A stretch of 38,449 bases of DNA from Terriglobia bacterium. GTDB taxonomy: Bacteria; Acidobacteriota; Terriglobia; Terriglobales; Acidobacteriaceae. The stretch is taken from the NCBI GenBank assembly GCA_020073525.1, contig JAIQFA010000050.1, forward strand, positions 1 to 38,449, in the 5' to 3' direction. The notes below the pieces were generated by a model. It saw nothing but the letters and a program-made list of their open reading frames with translations, was not told where the DNA came from and did no database searches. Below are positions 23,177 through 32,530 of this stretch, one piece after another (positions within the stretch are counted from its first letter, which is position 1; each line of letters starts with the position of its first letter). The position numbers and the translations under genes are program-made.

Positions 23177-24528
23177 GCCATCTCCGCACAGACTTCGTCA
23201 GCGGCGGCGAGGAGCGTTCCCACGTCCTGCTGGGTGTGTGCCGTCGAAATAATCCAGTGCAATCCGTTCGAAGGAGTCATGTAGATGCCGCGATCGAGCA
23301 AACCGTGGATGAATCGCGAGTACTTTGCCGTGTCGGCGTACTGGCAGTAGTCGCGATAATCGTGGATCGCCTCGCGAGTGGTGAAATAAATCTGGAACAT
23401 TGGCCCGAAGCCTTGAACAATGGCGGTGATCTTTCTTCGACGGAAAATATCTCGCAGGCCGGCGATCGCGGCATCGCCGACCTCATAGATCTGTTTGTAG
23501 ACCGCACCGTCATTCGCCGCGAGCAAATCCAGATTGGCCGCGATCACCCGCATGGTGAGCCGGTGGCCATTGAAGGTTCCATAGTGCAGCACCATGTTGT
23601 TGCCCCAGCGCATGCGGTCAAGAATCGCGCGCGGCCCAGCGACGGCGCCAATCGGGAAACCCGCGCCCAGAGCCTTGCCAAACGTGCTGAGATCCGGCTT
23701 CAGGCCGTAACGCTGCTGGCATCCACCGGGGGCGTAGCGGAATCCGGTCACAACTTCATCCAGAATAAAGAGCGCGCCGAACTGATGCACCAGATCGCAG
23801 AGCCTCTGCAAATATCCATCGCGCGGCAGGATGCAACCCATGTTCGCCATGATGGGCTCAGTGATCACGGCGGCGAGTTCTGGCCCGTGCCGGCGCAGAA
23901 TCGTTTCGAGCGCGTCCAGATCGTTCCACGGCGCCAGCACTACGTCGTCGAGCACCGACGCCGGAATGCCCTCCGAATCCGGAAAGCGAGTGGGATTCTC
24001 TCGCGGTCCCAGTTGGTCCGCCGGATGGCTATGCCCGTTCAAGCAGTAGGGGTCATACCATCCGTGATAGTGGCCTTCGAATTTGAGGAACTTTGTTCGT
24101 CCCGTGTGCGCGCGGGACAAGCGGAGGGCGAGCATCGTGGCTTCGCTGCCGCTGTTGGTAAAGCGCACCGCCTCCGCGGTGGGCACCATGCGTATGAAAC
24201 GCTCGGCAGCTTCCGATTCCGCCGGAGTGGCGGCTGCGAAATGCGAGCCCTCGGCCATCGTCTGCGAAACTACCTCGACAATTTTCGGATGCGCGTGGCC
24301 TTGAATCAGCGCTCCGAACGACATCATGAAATCGATGTACTCGTTACCGTCGAGGTCCCAGACGTGCGATCCGCGGCCTCGCTCCAGCACCACGGGACCC
24401 GGCGAATACACGGCGGCACCGCGCGAGGGAGAATTTACGCCTTCGATCAGCCATTGCTGGGCGCGCTTGTACCAGTCGCGGGAGCGGTCGCGGTTCGTGG
24501 TTTTCGTTGTCATGTTCGTAGTCAGCAA
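23173..24528 (-). CDS. HemL-like class III PLP-dependent aminotransferase/aminomutase
   Basis: A 451-residue fold-type I PLP enzyme resembling glutamate-1-semialdehyde aminomutase. Visible features are FTNSGSEATMLALRLSRAHT (phosphate loop, 123-142), EGHYHGWYD (151-159), the cofactor Asp in ILDEVVTGFR (255-264) and the PLP Lys285 in STFGKALGAGFPIGA. True HemL has LGKIIGGGMPVGA around the lysine, so this is a relative, not a clear HemL. It could be a transaminase or aminomutase on an amino- or oxo-acid. It precedes and overlaps the ProC-like reductase. The start may be the ATG at 24528 or one five codons later at 24513. Confidence 0.85.
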   Translation of the reverse strand: MLTTNMTTKTTNRDRSRDWYKRAQQWLIEGVNSPSRGAAVYSPGPVVLERGRGSHVWDLDGNEYIDFMMSFGALIQGHAHPKIVEVVSQTMAEGSHFAAATPAESEAAERFIRMVPTAEAVRFTNSGSEATMLALRLSRAHTGRTKFLKFEGHYHGWYDPYCLNGHSHPADQLGPRENPTRFPDSEGIPASVLDDVVLAPWNDLDALETILRRHGPELAAVITEPIMANMGCILPRDGYLQRLCDLVHQFGALFILDEVVTGFRYAPGGCQQRYGLKPDLSTFGKALGAGFPIGAVAGPRAILDRMRWGNNMVLHYGTFNGHRLTMRVIAANLDLLAANDGAVYKQIYEVGDAAIAGLRDIFRRRKITAIVQGFGPMFQIYFTTREAIHDYRDYCQYADTAKYSRFIHGLLDRGIYMTPSNGLHWIISTAHTQQDVGTLLAAADEVCAEMA

Positions 24529-24587
24529 AACTTAAAGCCGCCTGGCAGGCTGCGGAAGGCTGCTCCTGATCAGAAAGTGTCACCTCG

Positions 24588-24639
24588 GCGGCTAAAGCCG
24601 CTCTTATGCAGGGCAGTTACCGCAGCGCTGAAGCGCTGC
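24588..24639. repeat. Two hairpins with TAAA and TGAA loops
   Basis: GCGGC-TAAA-GCCGC at 24588-24601 and GCAGCGC-TGAA-GCGCTGC at 24622-24639 are perfect palindromic stems in the 147-base gap between the SDR gene and the HemL-like gene, both minus strand. They could attenuate or end the upstream SDR transcript, splitting the four-gene group into two pairs. Confidence 0.6.
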
Positions 24640-24675
24640 GCCACCCAAAATCATTTTGCGGCAGCACCCAATTCA

Positions 24676-25443
24676 TCAAGCCGATCCCGCCAGCCCTCCG
24701 CCATCGACGACCAGGGCCGTGCCCGTGACAAACGAAGAGGCATCGCTGGCCAGGTAGAGCGCGGCTTGCGCAATTTCTTCTGGCGTCCCCACGCGGCCCA
24801 GCGGGCGCTTCGCCGATTCGGCGAGAAAGCGGCTGTTCTCCTCTCCGAGTTGCTGCGCTTCTTCGCGCAGCATGCCGGTGTCGGTGTCGCCGGGGCAGAT
24901 GCAATTCACGCGAATCTTCTGCGGTCCGTGGTCGAGGGCCATCGCCTTCGTCAACAGCACAACGGCTCCCTTCGATGCGCAGTAAACCGCAGCCTTCGCA
25001 CCGCCTGCCAATCCCCATCCTGAAGCCGTATTGATGATCGTTCCGCCGCCTGACTTTTGCATATGCGGAATCACTTCGCGCGACAACAGGTAAATCGACT
25101 TCACATTCACGGCCATCACCCGGTCCCAGTCGTCTTCGCTGAGGTCCAGCACCGTCGCGCGGCGAATGATGCCGGCATTGTTGAACAGAATGTCGATTCG
25201 TCCCAGCTCGCGAATTGCACGCTCGACCAGGCGTTGGCAATCTGCCGCCCGCGCCACGTCCACGCGCTCGAAGAAAGCACGGCCGCCGGATTGAGCAATC
25301 TCGGCGGCGACACGCTGGCCCGCATCCGCGTTCATATCCGCCAGGGCAATCGCTGCTCCTTCGCGCGCAAACAGCAGCGCGGTCGCGCGACCTATGCCCG
25401 ACGCAGCGCCCGTAATCAGCGCAACTCTTCCTGTTAGCTGCAT
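24676..25443 (-). CDS. Short-chain dehydrogenase/reductase (second of a pair)
   Basis: A 255-residue classical SDR: TGAASGIGRA (11-20), acidic Asp36 at the end of beta-2 (LADMN) suggesting NAD preference, NNAG (88-91), and catalytic Ser141, Tyr154, Lys158 (YCASK). The C-terminal GTALVVDGGG is standard. Substrate unknown; close relatives oxidise secondary alcohols, sugars or hydroxy acids. The ATG at 25443 starts MQLTGRVALITG and lies four bases after the stop of the upstream SDR; the longer upstream frame only reads through that gene. It is probably co-transcribed with its neighbour, and the two differ clearly, so this is not a recent duplication. Confidence 0.87.
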   Translation of the reverse strand: MQLTGRVALITGAASGIGRATALLFAREGAAIALADMNADAGQRVAAEIAQSGGRAFFERVDVARAADCQRLVERAIRELGRIDILFNNAGIIRRATVLDLSEDDWDRVMAVNVKSIYLLSREVIPHMQKSGGGTIINTASGWGLAGGAKAAVYCASKGAVVLLTKAMALDHGPQKIRVNCICPGDTDTGMLREEAQQLGEENSRFLAESAKRPLGRVGTPEEIAQAALYLASDASSFVTGTALVVDGGGLAGSA

Positions 25444-25447
25444 TGGC

Positions 25448-26200
25448 TTACCGGCTGGCGAGACCTCCTGCAGTTTCTCCGCCGTCGCAGGTGTAAACGT
25501 GGCCGGTGATGTTTTGCGCATCGTCGGAAGCGAGGAACGCGAACAGGGCCGCAATTTCTTCCGGCTGGGCGTGGCGGCGCAACGGAATCTTCCGGTTGAC
25601 CTCTGCGAGCATTTCATCCGTGTATTCGGCGCGCTGCATCGGAGTTAGCACGTATCCCGGCGCCACCGCGCACACCCTGACCTTGGGCGCCAGTTCCAGC
25701 GCCATCGACTTTGTTAACTCGATCACGCCTGCCTTGGTAGCGTTGTAATCCGCATAAAAGGGATATCCCATGACGCCATTTGTTGAGGCCGTTTGCAGAA
25801 TCACGCCGGTGCCCCGCGCCATCATGTGCCGTGCGGCCGTCTGCGCGACGTAGAACACTCCGGTCAGGTTCACAGCAATCACTTTGTCCCACTCTTCTGG
25901 CGTGATATCGAGAAAGTTATGTCGAATGCTGATGCCGGCATTATTGATCAGCACATCGACGCCGCCCATCAGCCGAATCGCTTCAGCAAAGGCGCCCTGC
26001 ACCTGCTTCAGGTTCGAAACATCGGCATCGAGCGCTGCGGCCAGATTGGGGAGTTCGTGCAGGATCTTCTTTCGCGCCGCCGGATCGCGGTCGAGCACGC
26101 AGACCACGGACCCTTCTTCCAGGAACCGTGCCGCCGTGGCGGCTCCTATGCCACTGGCCCCGCCGGTGATCAGAATTCGTTTGGCTTTCAGCCCGCGCAC
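25448..26200 (-). CDS. Short-chain dehydrogenase/reductase (first of a pair)
   Basis: A 250-residue classical SDR. With the start chosen here, the nucleotide loop ITGGASGIGAA is at about 11-21, Asp37 after beta-2 (VLDRD) favours NAD, NNAG is at 86-89, and catalytic residues are Ser139, Tyr152 and Lys156 (YNATK). The GTG at 26200 has GGAGG exactly five bases upstream; an earlier GTG at 26212 overlaps that site and was rejected. It leads the minus-strand group SDR-SDR-HemL-like-ProC-like. The adjacent GH36-like glycosidase on the same strand (ending at 26275) suggests, without proof, a role in sugar-derived alcohol or acid oxidation. Confidence 0.86.
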   Translation of the reverse strand: MRGLKAKRILITGGASGIGAATAARFLEEGSVVCVLDRDPAARKKILHELPNLAAALDADVSNLKQVQGAFAEAIRLMGGVDVLINNAGISIRHNFLDITPEEWDKVIAVNLTGVFYVAQTAARHMMARGTGVILQTASTNGVMGYPFYADYNATKAGVIELTKSMALELAPKVRVCAVAPGYVLTPMQRAEYTDEMLAEVNRKIPLRRHAQPEEIAALFAFLASDDAQNITGHVYTCDGGETAGGLASR

Positions 26201-26274
26201 TCGCGCCTCCACAAAAGAAAATCGGGCAGATCAGAATACCTGTCTGCCCGCGATCCCGCCATGGCCACTAGACT

Positions 26275-28557
26275 CTACGGCTGCGAACTGACCTCCAGCA
26301 ACAGATGGTCCTTGAACTCTGCCGGCAGTTTCGCCACACCATTGGCTGCCGCGTCAACAGTGCCGAAATCTCTTCCCTCGCTGTAGTCGCTCACCCGATA
26401 CTTCCCCGGTTTCAAGCCGCGCAGTTCAATGTCACCTTTCCACGGCGCGCCAGCAGGGGTGAAGAACGCGTAATACATCTTGCCGTCTTTTGCGATTGCA
26501 TATCCCTCTGGCGTGTCGTAGCCGGTCACGTAGAGGTCACGGAACTCGCCCTTCGAAAGCATTTTTTCGTTATACAGACCGATCCACTTCTTCCAGCGCT
26601 CTTCCTTCGCTGCTGTCAGATTGACGTCCTTGAATTTCGGGCCGGGATCGGGCCAGACAAACTTCGTGCCCACCACGCCTCCTGCGCCAATCGTGGAAGC
26701 GAAATCGTCACCGTGCTCCTTCCAGTCCTTGCCCACTCTGGTCATCGCAGAAAGCTCGACGTGATCGCCGTAAACCGCGGATTCCGGCCCGAGCAGAGCC
26801 TTATACATTTTGATCCGGCGCCGCACCTGCTCCGCGCCGACCGGGTCAGCCGTCACCGCCTGATCCATGAACGGCAGCCATGCCAGCGATGGCGGCGTGC
26901 CGCACGGACAGCTCTGGGTCACGCTTTCCGGCTTCAGAGCGCGTGTTGTCTGAAAGATCTCCTTGTAGACGTCGCCCATTGCATTGACCGAATCCTGCGG
27001 CGACTTGTGATGGTGGGCTGGGTTGTAGCAGGCGGGAACGCTGTAGATATTGTCCAGCTTACTGCCGTCGAATCCCCAGTCACGAATGAATTTTTCGGTG
27101 AGCTGCTTGTGATAGGCCCGCACTTCGGGTACCGCCGGACACAGCGCGGCCAGGCCACGCGTAATGTGGGCGTGCTTGCCATTCTTGTCGAGAATCAGCC
27201 AGTCCGGATGATCCTGAACCACTTTCGACACAACGTACTTGTGGGATTCCCAGCGCCCCTCGCCATCTTCCACGCCGATCGGCAGCCACCACAATTGCGC
27301 CAGCATGCCTTGCTTGTGGAAGTCGTCGGCCATCTTTTTGATGGAATCGCCCGGAAAAGTCTCGTGGCGTGGATTCCAGTCGCCATACGTATCGAACCAG
27401 CGATCGTCGAGCGTCACCCACTTGATGCCCATCTCCTTCAGCTTGGGAACCGTTCCCAGCATCTGTGCCGGGGTTACGTTGAACTCGTATCCCCACCCGC
27501 ACCAGCTCACGTTGTAGGCCTCGCTTGAGGGCTTGGGGAGTTCCCAGCCCTCTTTCTGCAGCACGCTCGACCAGATGCGCAGCGGCTCGTAAAAATCACC
27601 GGCAAAGACGGAGACGAAACTGCGCGGCGTGGAGTAAGTCTCGCCCGGCTTCAGCGTGATGTTGGCAGCGTAGTCCACCTCGGTGTTCACATGGCCATCG
27701 GCTACAACTTTTGTCGGAATTGATGCGGGGATCGGAATCGTCTCCACGTGTCCGATGGCTTCGCCGATCTGACTTGTCCAGAACGCGACCACTGGAATGC
27801 CGCCTCCATAGCCGCCTTTGATCATTTCTCCGAAGACGTTCGGCTGCGAGAAGGCTGGCGTCAACTTCACCACGTCATCTTTTCCCCAGTCGTAGCTGGA
27901 GCCATGAAAGGACCACATCTCCCAGGGCTTCGCCTTGGGGTCGCCCAAACGAGCGCTCAAGCGTCGGCGCTGGTTCACGCTTTTTTCAATCACGACAGCG
28001 CCCGCGCCGGTGTTCTTGTATTCCACGGTACTCAGCAGAATGTTTGGGAACTTGTCATAGACTTCGAGTGCCAGGACGCGCTGCAACTCCGTCCCCGAAG
28101 GCCCAAGCGGACGCGCCGGAATCTCGATCCGCTTCCCGGCTCCCATCTTTCCCATCGCTTCGTGCACCGTGGCCTGCTGGAAGTCCAGCGTGAAATGCAC
28201 ATCCTTGCCGTCTACCCGCACAAAATCGCTGTCGGCGGGAGCGCCAACGATGGGTTCATCGAGGGATAGCTTTTTCCCGTCCTTTTTCTGCCCTTCCATG
28301 AGCAGAAATGCCTGCACATAACCATCCGGGCTCACCTGAAACTCGGCGGCGCTCGTCGTCAGCACGACCGGTCCGCCGTCCTTCACGTCCACATTGATGG
28401 CCGAGGGCTGGGTCGGCTCGGGCTTGGCGGTCGCGGTCTTCAGCGGCGGCTTCGGCAATTTGGAACACGCCATCAGCAGGAACGTGAGACCAATCATTGC
28501 AAGAGTAATTGCGACTCGTGCTACGCATTTGCGAGAGTTCTTTCCGAGGACGAACAT
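26275..28557 (-). CDS. GH36-like alpha-galactosidase family glycoside hydrolase, lipoprotein
   Basis: A 760-residue protein with a lipoprotein signal (ITLAMIGLTFLLMACSK). An N-terminal beta-sandwich region (about 45-330) precedes a (beta/alpha)8-type barrel with WCGWGYEFNVTPAQML, KWVTLDDRWFDTYGDWNP, and FDGSKLDNIY, where Asp502 fits the clan GH-D nucleophile (K-x-D). TADPVGAEQVRRR, some 65 residues later, holds a candidate acid/base Asp. The C-terminus is a beta domain (GKYRVSDYSEGRDFG). Clan GH-D enzymes release terminal galactose or related sugars. The ATG at 28557 has GGAGAAAGG upstream; a longer frame exists. It is divergent from the TonB receptor, suggesting joint glycan uptake and breakdown. 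Exact substrate unknown. Confidence 0.8.
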   Translation of the reverse strand: MFVLGKNSRKCVARVAITLAMIGLTFLLMACSKLPKPPLKTATAKPEPTQPSAINVDVKDGGPVVLTTSAAEFQVSPDGYVQAFLLMEGQKKDGKKLSLDEPIVGAPADSDFVRVDGKDVHFTLDFQQATVHEAMGKMGAGKRIEIPARPLGPSGTELQRVLALEVYDKFPNILLSTVEYKNTGAGAVVIEKSVNQRRRLSARLGDPKAKPWEMWSFHGSSYDWGKDDVVKLTPAFSQPNVFGEMIKGGYGGGIPVVAFWTSQIGEAIGHVETIPIPASIPTKVVADGHVNTEVDYAANITLKPGETYSTPRSFVSVFAGDFYEPLRIWSSVLQKEGWELPKPSSEAYNVSWCGWGYEFNVTPAQMLGTVPKLKEMGIKWVTLDDRWFDTYGDWNPRHETFPGDSIKKMADDFHKQGMLAQLWWLPIGVEDGEGRWESHKYVVSKVVQDHPDWLILDKNGKHAHITRGLAALCPAVPEVRAYHKQLTEKFIRDWGFDGSKLDNIYSVPACYNPAHHHKSPQDSVNAMGDVYKEIFQTTRALKPESVTQSCPCGTPPSLAWLPFMDQAVTADPVGAEQVRRRIKMYKALLGPESAVYGDHVELSAMTRVGKDWKEHGDDFASTIGAGGVVGTKFVWPDPGPKFKDVNLTAAKEERWKKWIGLYNEKMLSKGEFRDLYVTGYDTPEGYAIAKDGKMYYAFFTPAGAPWKGDIELRGLKPGKYRVSDYSEGRDFGTVDAAANGVAKLPAEFKDHLLLEVSSQP

Positions 28558-28659
28558 GAAGAAGCCTTTCTCCTGATTAGGTGTTCCACCCACTGTTCTA
28601 CATCCGCGACGCCGGCTCGGCCACCGCTTTTTCCGATGGCTAAGAGCAAAATATCGCAG

Positions 28660-28689
28660 TTGACAAACGCTACTAAACGAAAGTAAAAG
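28660..28689 (+). promoter_or_regulatory. Sigma-70-like promoter for the TonB receptor
   Basis: TTGACA at 28660-28665, an 18-base spacer, then TAAAAG at 28684-28689, in the most AT-rich part of the 246-base gap between divergent glycosidase and receptor. The -35 is a perfect consensus; the -10 matches four of six positions. Confidence 0.45.
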
Positions 28690-28803
28690 TAATAGTTCGT
28701 AATATTACACCGAAAGCTAACATTTCCAGCACCTGAATTTTTCGCCTCCGGCTTAAGTGCCGGACGCACGAAATATCAGGGCTGAGCATCCAGGAGCCAA
28801 ACC

Positions 28804-31800
28804 ATGCCGACCTCCCTTTCTCGCCTGCAAACCCTCTCGGCCCTATTCTCTTCTCTTTTGGTCGGGACCATCGTCCTTCTGCTCGCCACGCCGCTGTGGG
28901 CCCAAAAGGATGCCGGAGCCATTGTTGGACTGGTGCGCGACCCGAGTGGCGCGGTGGTGACGGGCGCCAAGGTCACGTTGACCGACGTCGATCGCGGACA
29001 GAATTTCACCGCCACAACGAACGAATCTGGAGAATATGTTGCCAGTCCGCTCCATGTCGGGCGCTGGGTGGTCTCGGTCGAACATGCCGGGTTCAAGAAG
29101 GCGGTTTCCTCGCCGGTCGAGATCAGCGTGCAGGATCGCGTGGCGGTCAACATCACGTTGCAAGTAGGGCAGATCAACGAGGAGGTCGTGGTCACAGGAG
29201 CGGCACCGCTATTGCAAACGGAAACTTCCGAATTAGGCCAGGTTGTCGACAGCAAGCGCGTCGCCAACCTCCCGCTCAATGGGCGAAACTTTGCGCAACT
29301 CGCGCTGTTGTCGGCGGGCACCGCTCCCAGCGAGCCGGGCTCGCGCGATGAAGGCGGTTTCGGTTTCAGCGCCAACGGCGCGCGGTCCCTGCAAAACAAC
29401 TTCCTACTCGACGGCGTCGACAACAACTCCAACCTGCCGGACTTGCTGAACGAAACCAACTTTGTGATCCAGCCGCCAGTCGATGCGCTGCAGGAATTCA
29501 AGGTTCAAAGCAACGCTTATGGCGCTGAGTTCGGACGCGGCAATGGCGCGATTATTAACGCGGTTATCAAATCCGGCACGAACGATCTCCACGGATCGCT
29601 GTGGGAGTTCCTACGTAACGACAAACTGGATGGACGAAATTTCTTCGACGACCCGACCAAGGCCACACCACCCTATAAGCAAAATCAGTTTGGCGGCACC
29701 TTTGGCGGCCCTATCGTCATTCCGGGAATCTACAACGGGCGTAACAAGACCTTCTTCTTTGTCGACTACGAAGGTTTGCGGGTCCGGCAGGCACAAACCC
29801 AAACCGCGCTAGTCCCAAGCCTGGCGACACGCGGAGGAGACTTCACGGAGAACCTTACAAACCAATTGGCACTTACGGATCCATCGAACCCGAACAGCCC
29901 TGTGGCTCTTGATTGCAACGGCAACCCAACGTTCGTCGGAGAAATCTTTGACACCAGACTGACAAACCAAAGCGGCCTCAACCCAAGTGGCTTCTGCGGC
30001 GTGCCATTTACAGTCAATGGGCAGCTGAACATGATCCCCGCAACCAGTCAGAATGGCGGTGGATTTCTCGATCCACTCGCCCAGCGACTGGCGGCGCTGT
30101 ATCCCTCGCCCGGGACGCTGTTCCAGGGCAATAATTTTCTAGCCAACCCTGTACTGAAAGAAACGCGCACCAACTTTGACATTCGGGTCGACGAGAAGTT
30201 CAACGACAATAACTTTTCGTTCTTCCGTTTCAGCTATGAAGATCAACCTCGAACAATTCCCGGCACTTTCCCCGGCTTTGCCGATGGTGGAGGATTCTTC
30301 AGCGGCCAAGAGGAGAATTCGTATCGCAGTTTCGCGACGAGTTGGACCCACATCTTCCGGCCTCAACTGATCAACGAATTCCGCCTCGGGTACAACCGCA
30401 TCAATTCCCAGCGGGCGCAGCTTTTCGCCAACGTCGATGTATCGCAGCAGTTGGGCTTTCCCGGTGTGCCGTTTGCGCCTGGCATTGGAGGTTTGCCCCA
30501 GCTCGGCTTTGACGATGGCAGCGCTCCCCAACTCGGGAGCCCGACATTTCTGCCCTCCAAGGAGCTGCAGAACTCTTACACTCTCTCGGACAATCTGACT
30601 TGGGTCAAAGCCTCACACACCCTGAAATATGGCACCGAAATCCGCCGCGAGGAATTTACGATTTTCCAGCCCGCCTCGCCGCGCGGGAACCTCGGATTCA
30701 GCCCAACGTTGACCGACAACCCAGGGGCGCCGGGTACCGGTGGCTCAGGCTTCGCTTCGTTCATGGCGGGATTGACCAATGGCGGGGGCATCAACAACCT
30801 GCACAACGTAGACTATTTCCGACAGACGTATGCGGTTTACGCGCAGGACGACTGGAAGGCGTCATCGCGATTGACACTCAACTTTGGACTCCGTTACGAA
30901 CTGTTCTTGCCGGTCACCGAACGCCATGACCAGGTGGCTACGTTTGACCTAACCAATCCCACCAATCCCACGCTGATCGTTCCGAAAGGCCAAAATTTCC
31001 AGCTCACGCCCACCATTGCGCAGGCAGTTCAGGTGAACGCCACGGGAAGCAACGGGCTGATCAACAAGGATCTCAACAACTGGGCTCCGCGGTTCGGCTT
31101 TGCGCTGCAAGTCAATCCTAAGACGGTGCTCCGCGCGGGCTATGGAATCTTTTATGGCGGGCAGGAGAACGGGCCGTATTCCAACCCCAGCCCGGGGTTT
31201 AATCCACCATTTTTCAAGAATGAGGCGTTCATTTCGCCCTGCGGTGCGCCCTCGGCCAACCCGTCGGTGCTGGATTGCTCCGTCCAGAATCTGGCTTTCC
31301 TGGCGAACGGCTTTCCTTCCACAGCCCTCACAGATCCAAATACACCGATCTTCTTTTCGGTGGATCGAAACCTGCGAACGCCCTACATGCAGCAGTGGCA
31401 CATGTCCGTCCAACAAGAAATGCCGGGCAACAGCGTGCTGGAGTTAACGTACGCAGGTTCAAAAGGAACAAAGCTCTACACATTCTTCAACGGGAATCAG
31501 GCCTCTCCGAGTACCAATTCGTCGGACGCGACCGCTCCCCGGCGACCTGTATTCGCTTCTCTGCCAGGAGCCGGGCCCTGCGCGCTGGCCACGCCCGACA
31601 ACTGCAACCCCGTCTTCGACACAGGCATTGATTGGTTCCGATCGAGCGGCAAGTCTATCTATCACTCGCTGCAAGCGCACTACGAGAAGCGTGTCACGCG
31701 CGGTTTGCAATTCCAAGCGTCCTACACCTGGGCGCACTCGATCGATATCGCTTCGAACGCCAATCTCGGTCCCACCCAGAACAACAGCGACTTCCGCGAT

Positions 31801-32418
31801 TTCCGCCATCCGGAAGCAGAAAAAGGCAATTCGGATTTTGACGTCCGGCACCGTTTTGTCGCGAATCTTCTCTACGAACTGCCCATGGGACATGGGAAAT
31901 CCCTCTTCGGCAACGCTCAGGGAGTTTGGAACCAGGTCGTCGGCGGTTGGCAGGTAGCCAGCATCGTGACCATCTCCACGGGGAACTGGTACACGGTGCT
32001 CGATGGCAACGGGAACTTTGCCAATGCCGACGGCGGCGCCGGCGGCGTCTCACAGCGGCCAGATCAGGTGGGGAATCCGCATGCCACACCCTGCGTCCCG
32101 GGTACGTTCTTCAATACTTGCGCCTATGCCGATCCGAGCCAAGGCTCGTTCGGTAACGTGGGGCGCAACACTATTCAGGGACCGGGGAATCGGGTTTGGG
32201 ACTTCTCGACGTTCAAATTCTTCAAGCTGTCGGAGCGCTCGAATTTGGAGTTCAGGGCCGAGTTTTTCAATGTGCTCAACCACACGAACTTCCTATTTTC
32301 CCAATCGGGCCCGCAGAATGGGAATCCCGCAACGGTGCTGGGCGATCCGCATTTTGGATTGTTGACCGCGTCTCGCGCTCCACGCCAGATTCAGCTTGCC
32401 ATGAAGTTCAGCTTTTAA
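28804..32418 (+). CDS. Oar-like TonB-dependent receptor with carboxypeptidase-regulatory-like domain
   Basis: A 1,204-residue outer-membrane protein. A signal peptide (about 1-35) precedes a carboxypeptidase-regulatory-like beta-sandwich (about 38-130: GAIVGLVRDPSGAVVTGAKV, SGEYVASPLHVGRW), a plug domain (about 140-270: VANLPLNGRNFAQLALLSAG, FLLDGVDNN, ALQEFKVQSNAYGAEFGRG) and a long 22-strand-type barrel ending IQLAMKFSF with the terminal Phe used for BAM assembly. This architecture is hugely expanded in Acidobacteriota and is thought to import oligosaccharides or other large substrates with TonB energy. GGAGCC lies about seven bases before the ATG. The divergent GH36-like lipoprotein suggests a galactoside-type ligand; this is inference. 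Confidence 0.94.
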   Translation: MPTSLSRLQTLSALFSSLLVGTIVLLLATPLWAQKDAGAIVGLVRDPSGAVVTGAKVTLTDVDRGQNFTATTNESGEYVASPLHVGRWVVSVEHAGFKKAVSSPVEISVQDRVAVNITLQVGQINEEVVVTGAAPLLQTETSELGQVVDSKRVANLPLNGRNFAQLALLSAGTAPSEPGSRDEGGFGFSANGARSLQNNFLLDGVDNNSNLPDLLNETNFVIQPPVDALQEFKVQSNAYGAEFGRGNGAIINAVIKSGTNDLHGSLWEFLRNDKLDGRNFFDDPTKATPPYKQNQFGGTFGGPIVIPGIYNGRNKTFFFVDYEGLRVRQAQTQTALVPSLATRGGDFTENLTNQLALTDPSNPNSPVALDCNGNPTFVGEIFDTRLTNQSGLNPSGFCGVPFTVNGQLNMIPATSQNGGGFLDPLAQRLAALYPSPGTLFQGNNFLANPVLKETRTNFDIRVDEKFNDNNFSFFRFSYEDQPRTIPGTFPGFADGGGFFSGQEENSYRSFATSWTHIFRPQLINEFRLGYNRINSQRAQLFANVDVSQQLGFPGVPFAPGIGGLPQLGFDDGSAPQLGSPTFLPSKELQNSYTLSDNLTWVKASHTLKYGTEIRREEFTIFQPASPRGNLGFSPTLTDNPGAPGTGGSGFASFMAGLTNGGGINNLHNVDYFRQTYAVYAQDDWKASSRLTLNFGLRYELFLPVTERHDQVATFDLTNPTNPTLIVPKGQNFQLTPTIAQAVQVNATGSNGLINKDLNNWAPRFGFALQVNPKTVLRAGYGIFYGGQENGPYSNPSPGFNPPFFKNEAFISPCGAPSANPSVLDCSVQNLAFLANGFPSTALTDPNTPIFFSVDRNLRTPYMQQWHMSVQQEMPGNSVLELTYAGSKGTKLYTFFNGNQASPSTNSSDATAPRRPVFASLPGAGPCALATPDNCNPVFDTGIDWFRSSGKSIYHSLQAHYEKRVTRGLQFQASYTWAHSIDIASNANLGPTQNNSDFRDFRHPEAEKGNSDFDVRHRFVANLLYELPMGHGKSLFGNAQGVWNQVVGGWQVASIVTISTGNWYTVLDGNGNFANADGGAGGVSQRPDQVGNPHATPCVPGTFFNTCAYADPSQGSFGNVGRNTIQGPGNRVWDFSTFKFFKLSERSNLEFRAEFFNVLNHTNFLFSQSGPQNGNPATVLGDPHFGLLTASRAPRQIQLAMKFSF

Positions 32419-32530
32419 AGGGAATGGCGAAGTACGCGACTAACGTGGCGTGCTTCGCTGTTTTCGTGGCGCGGGGCTGAAGGAGAAGATCTGGCCTTTG
32501 GCTGACATCCAGGAAGAGTCGTTGCGGGGG

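Noticed and set aside
23173..24528. Assignment of this gene as true hemL
   Set aside because: The PLP-lysine context (STFGKALGAGFPIGA) differs from HemL's LGKIIGGGMPVGA, and its neighbours are not tetrapyrrole genes.
23236..25023. A 595-codon plus-strand open frame
   Set aside because: It is antisense to the HemL-like and SDR genes, has no protein motif and no ribosome-binding site; long shadows are expected in high-GC DNA.
26305..27528. A 407-codon plus-strand open frame
   Set aside because: Antisense to the GH36-like gene, whose domain motifs are clear; composition is Arg/His-rich as in shadow frames.
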